Source: Ecdyonurus torrentis (lineage: Eukaryota; Arthropoda; Insecta; Ephemeroptera; Heptageniidae). Taken from it: a stretch of 64,000 nucleotides of DNA. The first letter of the stretch is position 1. Each line of letters starts with the position of its first letter. This document shows, one piece after another, positions 58,035 through 64,000 of the stretch. The stretch spans positions 35,191,027 through 35,255,026 of the forward strand of contig OX439129.1 of the NCBI GenBank assembly GCA_949318235.1, written 5' to 3'. A model generated the notes under the pieces. That model did not search any database and was not told the origin of the DNA. It worked only from the letters and a program-made list of their open reading frames with translations. The translations under genes and the position numbers were made by a program.

Positions 58035-58138
58035 TTATTTTTGTTCTCGTCTTTTTTGAATACGTTCAAAGTATCCTGATAAGTATGCAGCCCGGTGAGC
58101 ACATTTCTTATAAGTGCCATTAGTAAAGCATCGGCTGC
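58035..58138 (-). CDS. Candidate terminal exon, basic C-terminus (partial)
   Basis: The minus strand has an acceptor-like TTATGAATTATCTACAG ending near 58138. It is followed by 33 open codons to TAA at 58035-58037. The product begins Ser-Arg-Cys-Phe-Thr-Asn-Gly-Thr-Tyr-Lys-Lys-Cys and ends Phe-Glu-Arg-Ile-Gln-Lys-Arg-Arg-Glu-Gln-Lys. The segment is clearly G+C-richer than its flanks, uses varied residues and closes with a charged amphipathic helix-like tail, as true C-termini often do. A second minus-strand frame is open too (Ala-Asp-Ala-Leu-Leu-Met), which weakens the case. I do not recognise the protein. A partner exon with a compatible phase lies at 58929-58948. Confidence 0.3.
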
Positions 58139-58928
58139 TGTAGATAATTCATAAAACTAAATTTATCAAAAGATTTATATCATTTTTATAATAATATTTA
58201 GTATTAATTAAGCTTAATCTCATATTTTATAAAGAAAAATAGTATTTGTAACGTAATATTATTGAAAAAAAAAGAAGAAGAAAAAAAAAGAAAGAAAAGA
58301 AAAAAAAAAGCAATATAACAAAATAGGAATGTAGCACGAAAAATTAATAATATTTTCATATTATTACAATTTATATTAATGAAATAAACACGTTCACCTA
58401 ATTAAAGCAAAACAAATTAATTATTTTTATTGATTATTAAAATAAAATAATAATGACTAAATATTTTTCTAAATAAGTCATTATTCCAATTATATAATTA
58501 AAAATCTATTACGTTACTATACAAAATATAGCTTAATTTACTTAATCACATTAATTATCAACAGCTTAATTATTATTTCCAAATTTTATAATAATTATAT
58601 ATAAAATCCTTCAGGGGTTATTTTAATCAAATTAATATTCATGCTTAATTACTAGATAATCACTAGGAAAAAAAAACGGTTATTTTAACAGCTTTTTTTC
58701 ACTAAAAAAAAGTTACAAAAATTAGTATTCTCTATAAAAATGACGTTTTAAAATAAACTAACTCTATAATATATTTATACTTATTATTTTAAATTATATT
58801 ATTTGCTATGTAAAAATTTAAATATTAAGCACTATAAAAAGGAAATTCAGATAAAACATTATAATATAAAATAATAAAGTTTACATCAAAACAGCTTTTA
58901 AGACAAAAAAATTGCAAACTGCACTTAC
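58139..58928 (-). other. Possible intron of the candidate minus-strand gene; AT-rich
   Basis: Very AT-rich with A-rich patches (58266-58310). It contains nothing else supportable. Confidence 0.2.
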
Positions 58929-58948
58929 GCTAGATCATTAACCCACAT
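58929..58948 (-). CDS. Candidate upstream exon end with consensus donor (partial)
   Basis: The minus strand reads ATG TGG GTT AAT GAT CTA GC followed by GTAAGTGC (58928-58921), a strong splice donor. It ends with two bases of a codon. The acceptor at 58138 supplies the third (C), giving Ala and then the frame Ser-Arg-Cys. The intron would be about 790 bp. The frame is also open upstream of the ATG through a hydrophobic stretch (Cys-Val-Phe-Ile-Leu-Leu-Phe-Leu), so the true exon may start further right. A phase match has a one-in-three chance of being accidental. Confidence 0.2.
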
Positions 58949-58975
58949 TAAAAAGAGAAGAATGAAAACACAAGC

Positions 58976-58980
<5 letters not shown>

Positions 58981-59071
<91 letters not shown>
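58981..59071. repeat. (TA)n microsatellite
   Basis: About 45 TA repeats. Confidence 0.98.
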
Positions 59072-59073
<2 letters not shown>

Positions 59074-60162
59074 GACTATACTCTATTTTATAAAAATAAA
59101 GAAAACATAGCTAATAAAGAGTATAATATGCATAATATACATTAAAATAATCGCATCTAATATTTATTTTTATTACTCCACAAAAGATAATAATTTTTAT
59201 AAATTTTACTATTTTATATTAGTATCAATTTACTTGAACACGTAGTAAAATAAATAATAAATATATATATATATACTTCATGTCAATTTTAATCCTTTTA
59301 TACTGTTTGACTTTATTTCTTGTCTTTTATATTCATTGTTCTTATTTTGTTAGCTCTTTGTATGCAGTGAGTTACTTCAACACTTTTGGTCTATATATAT
59401 AATACCTAAAGGAAGACTTGTGATGAATACAAAAAAGAGAAAATGAAACTTGAGATCATCGTATGTTGAATAAAATAAAGAAAAAAAAACTCTCTCTAGA
59501 TACCAAAATAATTTTAACAATCTTGAAAGTTAAAGATATCTTTTATATTATACTCTTATTTTATTATGGGTATATATCACAAGAAAAAAAATTCTGGTTA
59601 TATATTATATGAGTATTTTTTTTTTATATATAATATATATAAACTTACTGCAGAATACATTATACTGCAAGTAAAGAAAGAAAAGTTGATTGGTGCATAC
59701 TTTTGTATAATGTAAAAGGTAGCAAATCAAATGCCAAAGCTTTTATCATGTACGCTTACTTATGTAATAGCGCAAATAAAATAATTTATCAGAAAAATTG
59801 ATTATAATGAAAATAAATAAAGAATTGATACTATCACAAAGATTTCCCCCATTGAAAGAGAGTACATAATATTATGTTCAAAAACGAGCTTATAATTAGA
59901 AAATAATACCATATATAATGTCATCATTCTTTACATCATAATGACTATACTTTTAATTTTGCCCATAGTTTCCTGTTTTCAGAACAAGTGAACAGCTTTA
60001 TTCCATAAGTAGCTCTACTATATATTACCACTAAGAAAAAATACTACCTGACCTAAACTTATACACACGGTAGTTTATTTAAATCTACAAATCATCCTTT
60101 TAGTGTAAATATATATTCCAAAGAATCTCAATTTTAATATCCAATAATAAATCAAGTTGATC

Positions 60163-60164
<2 letters not shown>
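59072..60164. other. AT-rich unique DNA, no gene seen
   Basis: Nothing supported. Confidence 0.6.

Positions 60165-60250
<86 letters not shown>
60165..60250. repeat. (TA)n microsatellite
   Basis: About 43 TA repeats. Confidence 0.98.
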
Positions 60251-60256
<6 letters not shown>

Positions 60257-60637
60257 AGCAATCTATAATGAAAGTAAAATCTTTAATACATATTGTGGTT
60301 GAAATGTTATTTTATCTTTATTTGTCTTTCTTATGATTAGCTAAAGAACCCAGGATACACGAACACTGTAACCACATTTTAGTTTATTAATGGTGGGAAA
60401 ACGTGATGTTCATCCGAAATAGCAAAACATAAAATATTTTTTATATATAGAAAGTAATCTCCAAGCTGCTCTAATTCAACTTTTTTCTCTCATAGAGTAT
60501 TTATATATATAATACTCAAAATTTTGAGAAAGTTTTTAGATAAAATGTATAACATTGAGTTATACAAATCCAATTTTATATGTATACAAAATGGTTTAAA
60601 ATTGAATTAATTTACTCTTACTTGTTAGAGAGGGTGA

Positions 60638-60674
<37 letters not shown>

Positions 60675-61441
60675 TTAAATTTGTATTATAATATGTGCGA
60701 TGGCTTGTTACTAATACGTTCATGTATTCTGTAATAAACCTAATAATTTAAAACAATTTTAACTAAAAATGTTTTTTTTTATGTATGTTAACACAGGCAA
60801 CATTATTAGATTCGAAACGTTGAGTGTATAAAATTTTGTAATATTTAAAGGATTTACTTAGCTTGTATATTATAAACTGTTAAAATTAAAGTATTTTACG
60901 CTTTATATCAAATCTTTAAATCAAATACCATGATGTTATATTTTGTTAATTAATATTTTAATCAATATATAATATACGTACAAAATTATTTTATGAATCA
61001 AAATATAAACATATATACTATGTACAATATAATTATAAAGTAACATAGTATTGATTTGAGCAGTGTTTAATTTAAATAATTATTAAAAAAAACAAATACA
61101 TAAAGGGGATTTTTTTTTATTAGTGTTTATTCTTCATACAGCGTGATAAATTTACTACGTGGAAAAAATAACCTTTTTTGTTATTACATAAATTAACATT
61201 GGTCGTTATATTTTTGAAATGATATCGTATATTAGTTATTGTTTTTCTCTTTAAGTTTTAGTTTACTTCTATATTATAGTGTGTTTATGACGGAGGCTTT
61301 ACAAGACAACAGCACCTGTTTGAGACATCTCTCTTGTTCTCTAAATTTCATCATGAGACAATAACATAAGCTCTTGTTTTACTCTACTGAAGATATAATT
61401 ACATGGGATGTATACAAACTAACTTTAACTATATATATTTT
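60251..61441. other. AT-rich unique DNA, no gene seen
   Basis: A TA array lies at 60643-60672; nothing else supported. Confidence 0.55.
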
Positions 61442-61743
61442 TGGCTAAATTGTGTTATTATGCTCTCTTTATACGCTCATGACATAGTCAAATCGACTGT
61501 GAGTACAAGGAAAACTACACACACGGATGCGATACTCAGCCCGGTATTTACAATAACAGTCTAATGAAACCGTGGAAACGTCTAGGCAGGCTGGATGGTG
61601 CAATCACGTCAATCATGCATGCACCTCCCGAATGCTGTGCGTCGTTATGGAATACTTTTTAATTTGCATCGTGCAACGTGTTGTGATCTCACACTTCACG
61701 TAAGAACCCAGCACTTTCTCGAACTTGAGCTCATAGCTATACC
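61442..61743 (-). mobile_element. tRNA-derived SINE, family S, copy with broken head
   Basis: Minus strand. The body blocks CTAGGCAGGCTGGATGGTGC, CACCTCCCGAATGCTGTGCG and GCATCGTGCAACGTGTTGTG match the copy at 42341-42763. A B-box remnant (reverse complement of CTCGAACTTGAG) is kept, but the A-box end of the tRNA head is missing on the right side. The frame at 61595-61906 that overlaps it is not a gene. Confidence 0.88.
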
Positions 61744-62812
61744 TTATGTAGATTTTTTTCCCTCTCTAAAATTAACACATTTTGTGATATTTTATATAAA
61801 TGATCAGTATGATCACTGTGGCTACATACAAAATACCCACATGTATGTACTATGCATACATAAAATAACAGATATAACAGTTATGTTCTATGTATGTGAT
61901 ATATAATTTATATTATACATTATATGTATAAAATGTGGCATATATTATATAAAAATATGTAACTCGATTTTATTCTTTTATAATGTTTCTCTTTCTCATT
62001 ACGCCCACCCAGTTCAGGAACAAAGAAATAAATCATGGCGAAACTATATAGAATACTGTATAATTTAATACAAAGTATAAGACAAATTTCAAGAAATATA
62101 TCATAATATATAAAAACATGTACTCAGTGAATATTGCAGTCAAATCTTGAATAAAAATGAATAGTATGTATATGTAACTTTATTTAACTTTCCTTTGTTG
62201 TTATTATGTTCACATGATGTGAATTTTAATTTTATTTGTATGTTTCTCAACTTTTCTAACTCATACGTACATCTGCAGTACCGTTGAGTATATATAAAAC
62301 TAAGTTGTCACATGAAGCGCTAATTCTAGTTGTACAATATTATTATAATAATTAGATACAAAGATATACTTAAACATTCCTATTTAAAACTTATTTAAAA
62401 CGTTGTACAGTATATAAAAAAATGTTTAAGCTAATAATCTTTATACTTTCCGTATTTATTTTTAACTGCTTTTGTAGATACATTAAAGCTTTTTTCAGTA
62501 ATCTCAAAGTGGTTATATAGGTTTTATTTACTGCTAGTAAATATTACATTTTAGAAGTACACACTGTTACTACTTTTTATATACATTAACTTTAATTATC
62601 TAACCGTTAATAATGAATTTAATAGCTGAAAATTACTATGTATACGTAGATAGATAGTTTTTTTTTATGTATTTATTAGTTTTTGACAAAGATTAAAATA
62701 TTGCAATATTATCTTGAAAACAATAAGCTGCTGAAACATGTACTCACGACTGTAATAATAATTGTATATTCAAAAACTCACGCTTAATTAGCAATATTAT
62801 TTTCAAAAGAAA
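61744..62812. other. AT-rich unique DNA, no gene seen
   Basis: Nothing supported. Confidence 0.6.
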
Positions 62813-62929
62813 AAAATTATGTTCGTGAACCCCGTTTTCTGCTATACTAAAATGAAGATCAACTATAGTTATTCAAATGCTATGCGCATTTTTTGTAGCA
62901 CAAAAACAGGGTTTACGAACACGAAATTT
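62813..62929. mobile_element. Small hairpin element (MITE-like), about 117 bp
   Basis: The left arm AAATTATGTTCGTGAACCCC and GTTTTCTGCTA pair with the right arm, whose reverse complement reads AAATTTCGTGTTCGTAAACC and CTGTTTTTGTGCTA. The loop is about 45 bp. Non-coding. Confidence 0.7.
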
Positions 62930-63065
62930 TTAAATAATAATAATATTTAATAAATGATTTTTATTAGAGGTCAAAAAAGGTACAACCCCACTTACATGGT
63001 CCTCTGACTTTCTTTAAACAATATCCACTAGTCAGAGTATTTATTTATTATATTTAATATACACA

Positions 63066-63544
63066 ATGAGGAAGTCTACACAAAGTTAACCCCTAGGTTT
63101 GAATACGTCATTTGAAAGAGAAAAAGTAATAGATAAACTTGGCATAGGCAATTACCTTCAAAATTGACATTATATTTAATAAAAGAAGAAATAAAAAATT
63201 TCAATTCCCAACCCTTTGCCGACTATGACATAATTTGTTTACATCCGATTTTCAATTGTCTTCTTGATTTCATGCAACTGCTACAAATTCAAAAAATTTA
63301 ACGGCCAACGGCCGCCTTTCAACAATGTGATTGTTTGAAATTCAGAAGACAATTGAAAATCGAATGTAAACAAATGACGTCATAGTCGGCAAAGGGTTGG
63401 GAATTGAAATTTTTTATTTCTTCTTTTATATTAAATAAAACGTCAATTTTCCAGGTAATTGCCTATGCCAAGTTTATCTACTACTTTTTCTCTTTTAAAT
63501 GATGTATTCAAACCTAGGGGTTAACTTCGTGTAGACTTCCTCAT
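63066..63544. mobile_element. Large palindromic MITE (E6), about 480 bp
   Basis: Arms of about 200 bp. The left end ATGAGGAAGTCTACACAAAG matches the right end (reverse complement) ATGAGGAAGTCTACACGAAG. Long inner blocks also pair, such as GTTAACCCCTAGGTTTGAAT and CAATTCCCAACCCTTTGCCG. The right arm has TGACGTCA at 63375-63382; the left counterpart is TGACATAA at 63226-63233. The loop of about 50 bp contains AACGGCCAACGGCCGCC. Arm identity is high, so it is fairly young. The target duplication is unclear. Confidence 0.92.
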
Positions 63545-64000
63545 TAACAAAGAAGAATCATAGAAATATGTATTTGTGAATTAATTTTTAATTTAAATAG
63601 TAAAAAATATTATAAAACAAACAGCTCAAAGTGCTCAAATAGGAAGAAAATCAAATTTTAAACTTTTTAGAATTACTATAAAAAAATATATATTTTAGTA
63701 TAATATTATAAAGTAAAATAAAATAAATTGAAGGAAAACAATAACCATAACGTATACGTATAAACGTATAAAGTAATAAAATTCTACATCTTGTCATTAT
63801 TATATACCACGACATTGTGTTATAATAATAATCATCAAATTTATATTATGTAATTTTATACTTACTATATATATATATATATATATATATGGTACTTTCC
63901 TAAATATGAGAGTGTGTATAGTAACACAGTTGAAGATATACATAAAGTGATTTTAATTGCGCAAAGCAACTTCTCTTTCTCTCTCTCTCTCTTCTCATCT
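63545..64000. other. AT-rich DNA with TA and CT arrays
   Basis: TA array at 63866-63890 and CT run at 63975-63991, continuing to the window edge. No gene seen. Confidence 0.6.

Noticed and set aside
61595..61906. A 103-codon plus-strand frame
   Set aside because: It overlaps the SINE copy in antisense and continues into AT-rich noise.

Overview
This is a strongly AT-rich nuclear window (roughly a quarter G+C by eye, not computed) from a eukaryote, most likely an invertebrate animal. The grounds are the very long dinucleotide microsatellites (TA, GA/CT and CA/TG, many over 80 bp), a tRNA-derived SINE family, several palindromic MITE families and a 5'-truncated non-LTR retrotransposon tail. 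There is no bacterial-style gene packing, no operon and no CRISPR array. The species cannot be named from the sequence; a marine invertebrate such as a mollusc is a guess from overall style only.

Almost all long open frames here are translations of microsatellites (Tyr-Ile, Ser-Leu, Arg-Glu, Val or Gln runs) and are not genes. The only recognisable protein-coding sequence is the C-terminal end of a LINE reverse-transcriptase polyprotein on the minus strand (53799-54181). It was cut by a later MITE insertion. I can support only weak host-gene candidates. One is a possible terminal exon at 16190-16270 (+) that ends a membrane segment. Another is a possible two-exon minus-strand pair at 58948-58929 and 58138-58035 with matching splice sites and phase. 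A few short G+C-richer open islands remain unassigned.

Layout: 0-5.5 kb holds microsatellites and two large hairpin elements (2350-2836 and 3623-4021). 5.5-16 kb is mostly unique AT-rich DNA with a TTAA-flanked element at 10918-11260. 16-19.3 kb has the candidate exon, a TA-flanked MITE and a 1.4-kb hAT-like element. 20.8-23.2 kb has a SINE, an inverted-repeat element and a dense cluster of alternating polypurine and polypyrimidine tracts. 24-36 kb is AT-rich with short MITEs, a diverged second copy of the first hairpin family, and long CA and TTG arrays. 36-46 kb is AT-rich with a SINE, a hairpin and the second TA MITE. 47-55 kb has a TTAA hairpin, a SINE, and the LINE tail split by a TTAA MITE. 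55-64 kb has the minus-strand exon candidate, a SINE and two final hairpins.

The most interesting signal is a set of at least five TTAA-bounded elements from different subfamilies. They share a terminal AGG(C/A)ATAGA-like motif and several carry the CpG palindrome TGACGTCA. That octamer occurs eight times in the window, far above what base composition predicts. I found no convincing undescribed gene system.
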